This document shows, piece by piece, positions 1 to 7,459 of a stretch of 25,578 bases of DNA. The stretch is taken from contig CAZXMB010000016.1 in NCBI GenBank assembly GCA_964641715.1, positions 1 to 25,578 of the forward strand. The letters are read 5' to 3'. Made by a program: the position numbers and the translations under genes. Within the stretch, counting starts at the first letter, position 1. Every line of letters starts with the position of its first letter. The notes under the pieces are model-generated. The model was not told the DNA's origin and searched no databases. It was given only the letters and a program-made list of their open reading frames with translations. The stretch comes from CAZXMB01 sp964641715 (GTDB lineage: Bacteria; Desulfobacterota; BSN033; UBA1163).

Positions 1-113
1 TTCCAATAACCAGGTCCGAATCGTTAAAGAATTTTTGGTGATTGGGTCATTGGAGTTCAATTGGAGTTTGGGATTTGGTTATTGTAATTTTGTCCTTCAC
101 CTTTATATCTCTA
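1..113. other. Non-coding tail downstream of lpxB with short repeats
   Basis: No credible gene is seen between the left edge and the lpxB stop. The stretch is T/G-rich on the plus strand. It holds two direct copies of ATTGGAGT (49-56 and 60-67, an 11-base period) and an inverted pair CAATAACCA (4-12) / TGGTTATTG (76-84). No hairpin followed by a T-run is visible on the minus strand, so I cannot mark a terminator for the lipid A operon here. It may lie beyond the edge, or the operon may continue. Confidence 0.5.
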
Positions 114-1256
114 TCACATTTTCTTCTCCTGAAGCAAGGAGATGACAATTCTGGCCGCCCGGGAGGCGGCCCCGGGTTCTCCAAGATTTTGGCGAATGGC
201 CTTCATCGACTCGACGATTTTTCGATAGAGGGTCGGATCCCTCAGAATGCGGATGGCTTCCTCCGCAATCCTGCCGGGGGTGACTTCCTCCTGGATGAGT
301 TCCTTGGCGATCTCTTTCCCTGCCACCAGATTGACCAGGCCAATGTGGTCCACGTGGACCAATTCCTTTCCCACCCGGTAAGACAGGGGGGAGACCCTGT
401 AGACAATGATCATCGGCTTTTCAAGGATGGCCGCCTCCAGCGTAGCTGTCCCCGAGGCAGTGATGAGGAGGTCGGAAAGACCCATCACATCATACGCAAA
501 CCCCTTCACCAGCCTGATGGGAACGGAAGTCTTCTCCATCACAGGACGTGTCTCTGATTCAGAAATGCCCGGGGCTAAAGGAATGATGAACTGGAGCTGG
601 GGGATCTCTTCCTGAAGGATTTGAGCAGAGGCGACAAGGGGGGGGAGAAGCTTACGGACTTCATCCCTTCGACTCCCGGGCAGGAGACCGATCGTCCTTC
701 GCCCTGGCTCGAGTCCGAACCGCCGGAATGCCTCTTCCTTTGAGAGAGCAGGCTTTACGATATCGAGGAGGGGATGGCCGACCCACTCCACATCCACCCC
801 TGCGGCTTCATAAAAGGGGATCTCAAAGGGGAGAAGGACCACCATCTTCCTCACCCACTTTGCAATGGATTCGATCCTTTTAGGTCTCCAGGCCCAAATC
901 TGTGGGCTGATATAGTACAGGACAGGGATACCCTTTTGATGGGCTATTTTTGCGATGCGAAGATTAAATTCCGGGAAATCGATCAGGAGGACCAAGTCTG
1001 GTCTCTCCCGATCCATCCATCCTTTCAACCCTCTCAGTGTCTTTAAAACAGCCGGAAGTTTCCAGAGGGCTTCGGTGATCCCTACGACGGAGAGGGAGTG
1101 AGCATGGAATAGAAGCTCCATCCCCTTTGCCTTCAGGCCCTCCCCTCCCATTCCAAAAAAATGGATTTCCGGATCGATCTCGCGGATGGCTTCTACCAGA
1201 TGGGCACCGTGAAGGTCCCCTGAAACCTCTCCGGCAGAAAGCAAGATCTTTTTCAT
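114..1256 (-). CDS. lpxB: Lipid-A-disaccharide synthase LpxB
   Basis: LpxB is a family GT19 glycosyltransferase. It condenses UDP-2,3-diacylglucosamine with 2,3-diacylglucosamine-1-phosphate (lipid X) to give the beta-1,6-linked lipid A disaccharide at the cytoplasmic face of the inner membrane. The 380-aa length fits the family. The N-terminus shows the hallmark SAGEVSGDLHGA (residues 7-18), and the C-terminal half has the conserved HIGLVNLVAGKEIAKELIQE stretch and the SGTATLEAA donor-site region. Its ATG lies four bases after the upstream oxidoreductase stop, in the context TGATAAAATG. I see no Shine-Dalgarno sequence there, so translation probably depends on re-initiation from the gene ahead. 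It is the last gene of the minus-strand envelope operon inside the window. The substrate-supplying hydrolase (LpxH, LpxI or LpxG) is not encoded here. Confidence 0.97.
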   Translation of the reverse strand: MKKILLSAGEVSGDLHGAHLVEAIREIDPEIHFFGMGGEGLKAKGMELLFHAHSLSVVGITEALWKLPAVLKTLRGLKGWMDRERPDLVLLIDFPEFNLRIAKIAHQKGIPVLYYISPQIWAWRPKRIESIAKWVRKMVVLLPFEIPFYEAAGVDVEWVGHPLLDIVKPALSKEEAFRRFGLEPGRRTIGLLPGSRRDEVRKLLPPLVASAQILQEEIPQLQFIIPLAPGISESETRPVMEKTSVPIRLVKGFAYDVMGLSDLLITASGTATLEAAILEKPMIIVYRVSPLSYRVGKELVHVDHIGLVNLVAGKEIAKELIQEEVTPGRIAEEAIRILRDPTLYRKIVESMKAIRQNLGEPGAASRAARIVISLLQEKKM

Positions 1257-1260
1257 TTTA

Positions 1261-2193
1261 TCATTTATTTTTTATACGGTCTTCGATCTGCTGAACGATC
1301 TGGAGCACGACTTCCAGTGCCCTCTTTCCCGCCCGTCCGGAGACCTTCGCCTCTTTGCGGTCTCTAACGCTCTGGAGGAAAGAACGGATCTCGGCCTCCA
1401 GGGGATCGACCTTTGTGACGGGGATCTCTTGAACGCTCATCTCAAGGGGTTCCCCTTTTCGAACGGAGGAGGCCTTCTGGGAGAGGAAATCGATCAGGAG
1501 CATTCCGTTTGATTGAAAGATTCGGGTCTTTCTTATCTTCTCCCTCGAGAAACGGCTGGCCGTGAGACTGGCGGTACATCCATTTTCGAACTCGATTCGC
1601 GCATGGGCGACATCGAAAGAGGAGGTGAGGATGGAAACCCCCACCGCCAAGACCTGCTTCACCTTTGAATGGACCCAGTTGAGGAGGATGTCGATATCGT
1701 GGACCATTAGATCCAGAACGACATTGATCTCCGTTCCCCTTCCCGAGAAAGGGCCCAATCGTTGAGATTCGATGAACAGGGGGTCCTCAATGAGGCCTTC
1801 CACTGCGGAGAGGGCCCCATTAAACCGTTCCAGGTGGCCGACCTGGAGGATTCGCCCCTTTTGCCCTGCCAGTTCGATCAATTCATCCGCCTCTTCAAGC
1901 GTACCTGCGATGGGTTTTTCAAGGAGGACGTCAATCCCCTGAAGGAAGAAGTCCTTTGCGATGGGGGTGTGGGATGGCGTGGGCGAGGCAATGCTGACGG
2001 CCTGAACCTTGTCAAAGAGATGGGTATGATCTTGAAAGGATTTCGTATGACATCGTCTGGCGATCTCCTGTGCACGGGAGGGATCGAGATCGACCACCCC
2101 GACCAGTTCCACATCCTTCATCTTTGAATATTTTTCTGCATGGAACTGACCAAAGTAACCGACACCGACCACACCCACCCTGATCTTCTCCAC
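1261..2193 (-). CDS. Gfo/Idh/MocA oxidoreductase, GnnA-like, in the lpxA-lpxB interval
   Basis: This is a 310-aa NAD(P)-dependent sugar dehydrogenase family protein. A Rossmann motif G10-x-G12-x-x-G15 opens the protein, the family lysine lies in EKP (residues 92-94), and a D161-x3-H165-D166 stretch sits where the family carries its catalytic histidine/aspartate region. The start is GTG, placed directly after the lpxA TAG stop, and the gene ends four bases before lpxB. Known from the family: in Acidithiobacillus ferrooxidans the related GnnA lies between lpxA and lpxB and oxidises the 3-hydroxyl of UDP-GlcNAc; the aminotransferase GnnB then makes UDP-GlcNAc3N for amide-linked lipid A. Here the position matches but no aminotransferase is adjacent. 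Inference: it acts on UDP-GlcNAc or another lipid A/LPS sugar nucleotide. The family is certain; the exact substrate is not. Confidence 0.85.
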   Translation of the reverse strand: MEKIRVGVVGVGYFGQFHAEKYSKMKDVELVGVVDLDPSRAQEIARRCHTKSFQDHTHLFDKVQAVSIASPTPSHTPIAKDFFLQGIDVLLEKPIAGTLEEADELIELAGQKGRILQVGHLERFNGALSAVEGLIEDPLFIESQRLGPFSGRGTEINVVLDLMVHDIDILLNWVHSKVKQVLAVGVSILTSSFDVAHARIEFENGCTASLTASRFSREKIRKTRIFQSNGMLLIDFLSQKASSVRKGEPLEMSVQEIPVTKVDPLEAEIRSFLQSVRDRKEAKVSGRAGKRALEVVLQIVQQIEDRIKNK

Positions 2194-2967
2194 CTAACGA
2201 CTGATCCCCCTCTTGGTTTGCTGGATGAATTGGACGAAATGCCGGACCTCCGGTATTTGAAAAATGTCATCTTCCTCAACGGACTTCATCGCTTTTTCCA
2301 GTGTGAGGCCGGAGCGAAAAATAATCCGGTAGGCTTTCTTCAGTGCCCTGATCGCCTGTTCTGAGAATTGGTGGCGTTTCAGACCAACGGTGTTGAGACC
2401 GTAGAGTTTCGCACGGCTTCCGGCTGCCATCGTATAAGGGGGAACATCCTGGGACACGCCGGTTAAACCACTGAGGAGGGCATGGGTTCCGATCCGGCAG
2501 AACTGATGGATGGCCGCGAGTCCTCCGATGATGGCATAATCTTCTATGAGGATATGCCCTCCCAGTGTTGCCCCATTGGCCATCACCACCTGATTTCCGA
2601 TCTGGCAATCATGGGCGATATGGGAGTAGGCCATAATGAAATTATCATTGCCGATGACAGTTTTCCCACCTCCCTTGACCGTGCCCCGGTGAAGGGTAAC
2701 AAACTCCCGGATGATATTATGATCTCCGATCAGAAGGGAGGTCCTCTCTCCCCTGTAGGCAAGGGCTTGAGGGGCTTCTCCGACGGAGGAGAATTGAAAG
2801 ATCTGGCATCTCTCCCCGATTTTCGTTCCCTCCCGGATCACCACATGGGATCCGATTTTGGTCCCTTCTCCGATGAAGACCCCTTTTTCAATCACCGAGT
2901 AAGGGCCAATGTCCACTCCCTCACCGATTTCAGTCTTTGGGTCGATGATGGCGGTGGGATGAATCAT
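2194..2967 (-). CDS. lpxA: UDP-N-acetylglucosamine O-acyltransferase LpxA
   Basis: LpxA performs the first lipid A step, transferring a 3-hydroxyacyl chain from ACP to the 3-position of UDP-GlcNAc in the cytoplasm. The 257-aa protein is a left-handed beta-helix of hexapeptide repeats followed by the helical C-terminal domain. Aligned by eye with E. coli LpxA, the catalytic base His125 corresponds to H119 in HIAHDC, His144 to H138 and His160 to H154. The chain-length ruler Gly173 corresponds to G167 in LLSG. A glycine at the ruler position is associated with acceptance of about 14-carbon chains, so a long acyl donor is predicted. The ATG overlaps the fabZ stop by four bases (ATGA), with GAGGAG just upstream. 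Because a GnnA-like gene follows, acceptor preference (3-OH versus 3-NH2) is open. Confidence 0.97.
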   Translation of the reverse strand: MIHPTAIIDPKTEIGEGVDIGPYSVIEKGVFIGEGTKIGSHVVIREGTKIGERCQIFQFSSVGEAPQALAYRGERTSLLIGDHNIIREFVTLHRGTVKGGGKTVIGNDNFIMAYSHIAHDCQIGNQVVMANGATLGGHILIEDYAIIGGLAAIHQFCRIGTHALLSGLTGVSQDVPPYTMAAGSRAKLYGLNTVGLKRHQFSEQAIRALKKAYRIIFRSGLTLEKAMKSVEEDDIFQIPEVRHFVQFIQQTKRGISR

Positions 2968-3401
2968 TTCTCCTCTCCCATCATGGCTAACAGTTCAGCC
3001 TCGGCAACCAGCTTCGTATCCACCCAAGCCTTCCCTTTGAATCCCCATATCGATTGGCGATGCCGGGTGATCTCCAGTTCAAGGCGAAGTTGATCTCCGG
3101 GGATCACCGGTTTTCTAAAACGGACATGATCGATTCCCAAAAAGTAGACCGGCTTTCTCTGATTCTCTTCAGGGATCGATTTAAAAGCGAGCACCCCCGC
3201 GGTCTGGGCCATTGCCTCCACGATGAGGACCCCCGGCATGATGGGCCTTGCGGGAAAGTGGCCGGGGAAAAAGGGTTCATTGTAAGTGACGTTCTTGATG
3301 CCGACAATCCGTTTCCCCGGTTCTATCTCAATGATCCGATCCACCAGCAGGAAAGGATAGGCATGAGGGAGAATATGGAGGATTTCATTGATCTCAATCA
3401 T
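2964..3401 (-). CDS. fabZ: 3-hydroxyacyl-ACP dehydratase FabZ
   Basis: FabZ dehydrates (3R)-hydroxyacyl-ACP in fatty-acid elongation and therefore competes with LpxA and LpxD for the same hydroxyacyl-ACP pool, which explains its usual place in this cluster. The 145-aa hot-dog-fold protein carries LPHAYPFLLVDR (residues 11-22) and the active-site segment FFPGHFPARPIMPGVLIVEA, with H48 and E62 at the catalytic His/Glu positions known for Pseudomonas FabZ (His49/Glu63). The ATG immediately follows the lpxD TAG (TAGATG), with GGAG six bases upstream. The stop overlaps the lpxA start, so translation is coupled on both sides. Confidence 0.97.
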   Translation of the reverse strand: MIEINEILHILPHAYPFLLVDRIIEIEPGKRIVGIKNVTYNEPFFPGHFPARPIMPGVLIVEAMAQTAGVLAFKSIPEENQRKPVYFLGIDHVRFRKPVIPGDQLRLELEITRHRQSIWGFKGKAWVDTKLVAEAELLAMMGEEK

Positions 3402-4448
3402 CTATTTCTCCTTCTCTTTTGGAGAGATCATCTCCTCAATCTTCCTTAAGCGCTTTTCAATACCGAGGAGAGTCTTTCTCATCTCCGGGAGTTTCGGGAA
3501 GATGGAAACCGCACGAAGGAACTCCTGATGAGGCAATACAGGGCTTCCTGTATATCCCCGGTCAGGCGCCAGGTTGTGAGGGACCCCGGATTGGGCCCCC
3601 ACCCTGGCGTTGTCTCCGATTTCAATGTGGTCCACGACCCCGACCTGTCCTGCGAGGATGACATTCTTTCCGATCTTTGAAGAACCCGCAATGCCCACTT
3701 GTGCGACAATGAGCGAATCCTCTCCGATCTCGACATTATGAGCGATCTGAACGAGGTTATCGACCTTGACCCCTCTATGGATGATCGTATTTCCCAGAGA
3801 GGCCCGGTCGATCGTCGTATTGGCACCCACCTCCACATCATCTTCGATGATTACCCTTCCCACCTGGGGAATCTTCGCATTCTTCGCCCCCTCTTTGACA
3901 TATCCAAACCCATCCGCTCCGATAACCACCCCGCTGTGAAGGATCACCCTCTTCCCGATCAGAGAGCGCGCATAGACCGAGACGTTGGGGTGGAGAATGG
4001 AATCCTCTCCGATCTTGGAATCCTCACCCACATAGACTCCCGGATAGAGGGTCACGCGATCCCCGATTTCGCAGCGGTCCCCGACATAGACAGAGGGGTA
4101 GATGGAGAGGTCTTTTCCCAAAAGGGCAGACGGGCTGATCCAGGCATGGGGATCGATCCCCCTGGGCTGGGGAGGTCCGGGGGTGAAGAGGGTGAGTATC
4201 TTGATCAAGGTGAGGGTTGGATGGTCAACGCAAAGGAGGTTTTTTTCGGCAACCGTGATTTCCCTTGATACGATGACCGCAGAGGCCCGGGTCTCGTTCA
4301 GCCTTCGAAGATATTTCGGACTGGAGACAAAGGTGATCTCGCCGGGCACGGCCTCCTCAATCGAACCCACCCCTGAGATCTCCACCTCACCGTCTCCGAT
4401 GACTGTTCCACCCACCCATTCAGCCAGTTCTTTGAGTTTCTTTTTCAT
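3402..4448 (-). CDS. lpxD: UDP-3-O-(3-hydroxyacyl)glucosamine N-acyltransferase LpxD
   Basis: LpxD adds the N-linked 3-hydroxyacyl chain to UDP-3-O-acyl-glucosamine, the third lipid A step. The 348-aa protein has the typical layout: an N-terminal uridine-binding domain (about residues 1-100), a long left-handed beta-helix of hexapeptide repeats (about 105-310) and a C-terminal helix with charged heptads (about 315-348). The catalytic histidine is H237 in the conserved NLVQIAHNVEIG. The ATG follows a GGAGG in a 65-base gap after skp. The order skp-lpxD-fabZ-lpxA-(x)-lpxB is the widespread proteobacterial arrangement. Confidence 0.97.
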   Translation of the reverse strand: MKKKLKELAEWVGGTVIGDGEVEISGVGSIEEAVPGEITFVSSPKYLRRLNETRASAVIVSREITVAEKNLLCVDHPTLTLIKILTLFTPGPPQPRGIDPHAWISPSALLGKDLSIYPSVYVGDRCEIGDRVTLYPGVYVGEDSKIGEDSILHPNVSVYARSLIGKRVILHSGVVIGADGFGYVKEGAKNAKIPQVGRVIIEDDVEVGANTTIDRASLGNTIIHRGVKVDNLVQIAHNVEIGEDSLIVAQVGIAGSSKIGKNVILAGQVGVVDHIEIGDNARVGAQSGVPHNLAPDRGYTGSPVLPHQEFLRAVSIFPKLPEMRKTLLGIEKRLRKIEEMISPKEKEK

Positions 4449-4513
4449 TCCTCCATCCCAATCCAGTTTCCAGAAGGGAATGGGTTATCCTTTTCGCATC
4501 AGTCCAAAACCCC

Positions 4514-5041
4514 TCACTTCTTCTGCAGATCGTGAAGTTTAATGACCTTATCCGTGAGGTCGATCGCCTTTGAGGCGAAGAGGACAATCACCTCATTCTT
4601 ATCGATGATGAGGGAATATCCTTCATCCGCGCCTAATTTTTGGATTACCTTCTGGAGACCGAGGGAGATCTGTCGCTCCATCTCCTTTGTTTTCTGGTTC
4701 ACCTCGTTCTGGATGTCTTCCTGCCATCTCTGAAATTCCCGGATCTTGTTTTGCAACTCCTTTTCTTTAGCGGTCCGGCTTTCGGGATTCAGCATGGGTG
4801 CCTGTTTTTCCAGGGATTCCTTCATCGTCTGGAGTTCCTTCTGTTTGTCCAGAAATTGGCGATTATACTTTTCCAGCTCCTTGGCAATGGACTTTTTCGC
4901 CTCTTTCCCCGCCTGACTTTCGTTGACCGCCTTCTGGATGTCCACATAGCCGATCTTCAAATCGGCCGCTAAGGATGATCCGGACCATCCTCCCACAATG
5001 ATGAGAACCACGATGGCCAAACAGCTCTTTTTCAATTTCAT
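4514..5041 (-). CDS. skp: Periplasmic chaperone Skp/OmpH family
   Basis: Skp is a trimeric periplasmic holdase that keeps outer-membrane proteins soluble on the way to the BAM complex. The 175-aa protein begins with a Sec signal peptide (KK followed by a hydrophobic segment, probable cleavage after SSLAA near residue 26). The diagnostic strand DLKIGYVDIQKAVNES follows. Residues about 45-135 form a strongly charged helical hairpin rich in K, E and Q, the tentacle of the jellyfish fold, and the family-typical ending region GYSLIIDKNEVIVLFAS comes last. A clear AAAGGAG lies eight bases ahead of the ATG. It is encoded directly after bamA, its functional partner, across a 72-base gap containing a possible hairpin. 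Confidence 0.93.
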   Translation of the reverse strand: MKLKKSCLAIVVLIIVGGWSGSSLAADLKIGYVDIQKAVNESQAGKEAKKSIAKELEKYNRQFLDKQKELQTMKESLEKQAPMLNPESRTAKEKELQNKIREFQRWQEDIQNEVNQKTKEMERQISLGLQKVIQKLGADEGYSLIIDKNEVIVLFASKAIDLTDKVIKLHDLQKK

Positions 5042-5076
5042 GATCCCTTCTCCTTTTTCTATGAGTTTCTATTGGG

Positions 5077-5102
5077 TCCCTCCTCCGCGAGAGAGGAAGG
5101 GA
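5077..5102 (-). other. Intergenic RNA hairpin between bamA and skp
   Basis: Read on the minus strand, the segment can fold into about a ten-base-pair stem (5' arm TCCCTTCCTC, 3' arm GGAGGAGGGA, with two G-T wobbles and one mismatch) around a six-base loop TCTCGC. It lies between the bamA stop and the skp ribosome-binding site. No T-run follows, so it is not a classic intrinsic terminator. It could be a processing or stability element that sets different bamA and skp mRNA levels. Purine/pyrimidine-rich composition makes chance pairing a real possibility. Confidence 0.35.
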
Positions 5103-5113
5103 TGTTCTTAAGA

Positions 5114-7354
5114 CTAATAGACGGTTCCAGCCATAAAATCGAACGCCTTCCGTTTCTCACCCGGTTTGGGATTGGGGTTGAAGCCGAGATCGATATGGAT
5201 GGGACCAAAGGGAGAGAACCAGCGAATTCCTACTCCCACCCCTGTTTTCAACGGCGTGATGTCGCTGAATCGATCAAACCCCTTTCCCACATCCCAGAAG
5301 ATCGCCGCCTTCAGGCCGATTTCCGAGGCCAGGGGAAAGATGAATTCCGAGGTGAGGGCAAACATCTTTTCCGCGCCCAGAGGCTCTTTGTTCACATCAA
5401 AAGGCCCTGCCATTCCATATTCAAAGCCCCTGATGGTGCGGAGCCCACCCACAAAGAACTTTTCATAGATGGGTGCCTTCCTCCCGCCGTAGGGCTCAAT
5501 GATCCCTGCGGACCCCCGGAAATTGAGTACGGTTTTCAGAGGGAGAGGAAAGTACCAGCTTGTCTCCCCCGTCACCTTGATGAAATAGTTATCCCCGCCC
5601 AAGACTCCCCCGGCATTCTGAAGGGTGATGCTATGGCGTGCCCCTTTGGTGGGGTTGTAGAAATCGTTTCGGGTATCCATGGTCAGGCCGAAGGAGATCG
5701 CACTCGTTAACTTATCTCCCTCCTGTTCTCTGATGAACCAGGAGGCATCCGACGTCACATCGTGGACTTTGATCCTTTCCAGTTTATACATTGCATCGGC
5801 CCGTAGGTTTTCGGTGAGTTCCCTGCCGGTCCGGATATCTCCTCCCACAATTCTATAGGAATAGGTATCGAACTCCCGATTTTCATGATAGAGGTCAATC
5901 CCTGCGGAGTAACGAGTTCCGAGAAAATAGGGGTCGGTAAAACTGAACCTGATATCCCTCGTCACAGACCCCAAACTGAATTTCAGGATGCCATAGTAAC
6001 CCAGTCCGAAGAGGTTCCGGTCCGAGATCGAGGCAGAGCCCACCACCTTTTCGATCGAGCTGTACCCGACTCCGAAACTGATGGCTCCTGTAGGGGCCTC
6101 TTCCACCTTGATGTCGAGGTTAATCTTTTCATCCGTACTCCCGCGGCTGGTGGTGAAGTCGACCTCTTTGAAGAACCCTGTCCGCTTCAGCCGGTTACGA
6201 CTTTTATTCATTCCGGTTGCGCTGTAGAGCTCCCCTTCAGCCACCCGGAGCTCCCGGCGGATCACTTTATCCCGGCTCTTCGTATTTCCGACCACCTGAA
6301 TCCTTTCATAAGAGACTTGCTTCTTCTTATCGATCTCCAGGCTGAGATGGACCAGGAGTGTTTTCGGGTCTGTCGTCGTCTGGGGGGTGATGTCAACATA
6401 GGCATAACCCTGATTGGCAAATTTTTCGACAAGGGCATTGATATCCTTTCGAATGGCGGTGTTGCTGAAGGGATCATTCCGTTTGATCTTAATGCTGCGG
6501 AAGAGCTCTTCCCGGGTGGTGAGGATGTCTCCCCTGAAGTCGATATCTCCGAAGTGATATCGGGGCCCCTCAACAATCTCAATCTCAATCCGGATCTTTT
6601 TAGGATCGCGAAGATCGATTCTGGGTTCAGAGATCTTGGCATCCAGATAACCGTAATCCATGTAATAGGCATTCAGAAGCTGGACATCATTTTTGAGGAT
6701 ATCCTCGTCGAGAATTCCGGTTTTGGTGATGATCGAAAAGATGTTCCTCTGTTTGGTCAGCATGATTTTCTTAAGCTCGGATGTCCTGATCTTTTTATTT
6801 CCCTTAAAGACGATCTTTTTGATATGGCCTTTGGGGCCCTCTGTGATCTGGAAGGTGACCACCGCTTCGTTGGTCTCTAAAAAATCGACTTTATGGTCCA
6901 CCCGCACCCCGTAATATCCCTTGGAAAAATAGAGCTTCCGGATCTGTTCCTCATTCTCCTTCACCTTTTCAAGGTTCAGAATGGAACGGGAGGTGAGGGT
7001 GAGCTTCTCCTTAATGTCATCCAGCTTGACCTTTTGATTCCCGGTGACCACGATCTCTTTGATCGCAGGCTTTTCGACGACAATAAAGATCACTTCTTTC
7101 CCCTTGGGTGTCGATTTGATGTCCGCCTGAACATCGGAGAAATAGCCCAATCCGAAGATGGATCGCAGGTCTTCACGGACCTGGTCCGCAGAAAAGGATC
7201 CTCCCTCTCTGCTTTTCACGGCACCCCGAATGACCCCCTCTTCGACCTTCACATTTCCAAGAATCGTGATCTTATAGATGGCCTCTTCCGAGGCCCCCCC
7301 TATTCCGGACAGGAAAAGAACAAAAAGGACAATTCCGATTTTGATTTTAACCAT
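5114..7354 (-). CDS. bamA: Outer membrane protein assembly factor BamA
   Basis: BamA is the essential Omp85-family insertase that folds beta-barrel proteins into the outer membrane. The 746-aa protein starts with a Sec signal peptide (hydrophobic residues 6-20, probable cleavage after GGA). Five POTRA repeats follow (roughly residues 25-360, recognisable by recurring FxGN/GY-type strands). The C-terminal barrel domain covers about 400-746. The loop-6 signature is R642-G643-F644 within TIRGFEYG. The protein ends in FDFMAGTVY, so the terminal aromatic is Tyr rather than the more frequent Phe or Trp. It follows lolD after a 104-base gap, one of the longer gaps of the operon. The downstream skp, and the SurA-type genes on the opposite arm, are its chaperone partners. 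Confidence 0.97.
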   Translation of the reverse strand: MVKIKIGIVLFVLFLSGIGGASEEAIYKITILGNVKVEEGVIRGAVKSREGGSFSADQVREDLRSIFGLGYFSDVQADIKSTPKGKEVIFIVVEKPAIKEIVVTGNQKVKLDDIKEKLTLTSRSILNLEKVKENEEQIRKLYFSKGYYGVRVDHKVDFLETNEAVVTFQITEGPKGHIKKIVFKGNKKIRTSELKKIMLTKQRNIFSIITKTGILDEDILKNDVQLLNAYYMDYGYLDAKISEPRIDLRDPKKIRIEIEIVEGPRYHFGDIDFRGDILTTREELFRSIKIKRNDPFSNTAIRKDINALVEKFANQGYAYVDITPQTTTDPKTLLVHLSLEIDKKKQVSYERIQVVGNTKSRDKVIRRELRVAEGELYSATGMNKSRNRLKRTGFFKEVDFTTSRGSTDEKINLDIKVEEAPTGAISFGVGYSSIEKVVGSASISDRNLFGLGYYGILKFSLGSVTRDIRFSFTDPYFLGTRYSAGIDLYHENREFDTYSYRIVGGDIRTGRELTENLRADAMYKLERIKVHDVTSDASWFIREQEGDKLTSAISFGLTMDTRNDFYNPTKGARHSITLQNAGGVLGGDNYFIKVTGETSWYFPLPLKTVLNFRGSAGIIEPYGGRKAPIYEKFFVGGLRTIRGFEYGMAGPFDVNKEPLGAEKMFALTSEFIFPLASEIGLKAAIFWDVGKGFDRFSDITPLKTGVGVGIRWFSPFGPIHIDLGFNPNPKPGEKRKAFDFMAGTVY

Positions 7355-7420
7355 GCTCCGATTCTTTAAAATCCGCTCCTTTTATTTTTTTGTTTAGGGC
7401 CAGAGGCCAAAACTCTATCT

Positions 7421-7449
7421 TCCATATCAAATCCATCTCATTTTGTAAA
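7421..7449 (-). promoter_or_regulatory. Weak candidate promoter ahead of bamA
   Basis: In the lolD-bamA gap the minus strand has TTTACA (7444-7449, five of six -35 matches), a 17-base spacer and TATGGA (7421-7426, only three of six -10 matches). It would give a leader of about 60 bases. The -10 box is poor and the spacing could be chance; the unusual length of the gap is the main reason to list it. Confidence 0.25.
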
Positions 7450-7459
7450 TAGGGATTCC

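Noticed and set aside
150..175. GC-rich inverted repeat near the lpxB 3' end resembling a terminator
   Set aside because: It lies inside lpxB coding sequence upstream of the stop and lacks a following T-run on the minus strand.
5885..6880. 331-codon plus-strand open frame opposite bamA
   Set aside because: It is antisense to an unambiguous bamA, its residue composition is that of a shadow frame, and no domain is recognisable.
7395..7410. GGCC-3-GGCC potential hairpin in the lolD-bamA gap
   Set aside because: A four-pair stem is too weak to call a terminator, despite T/A-rich flanks.
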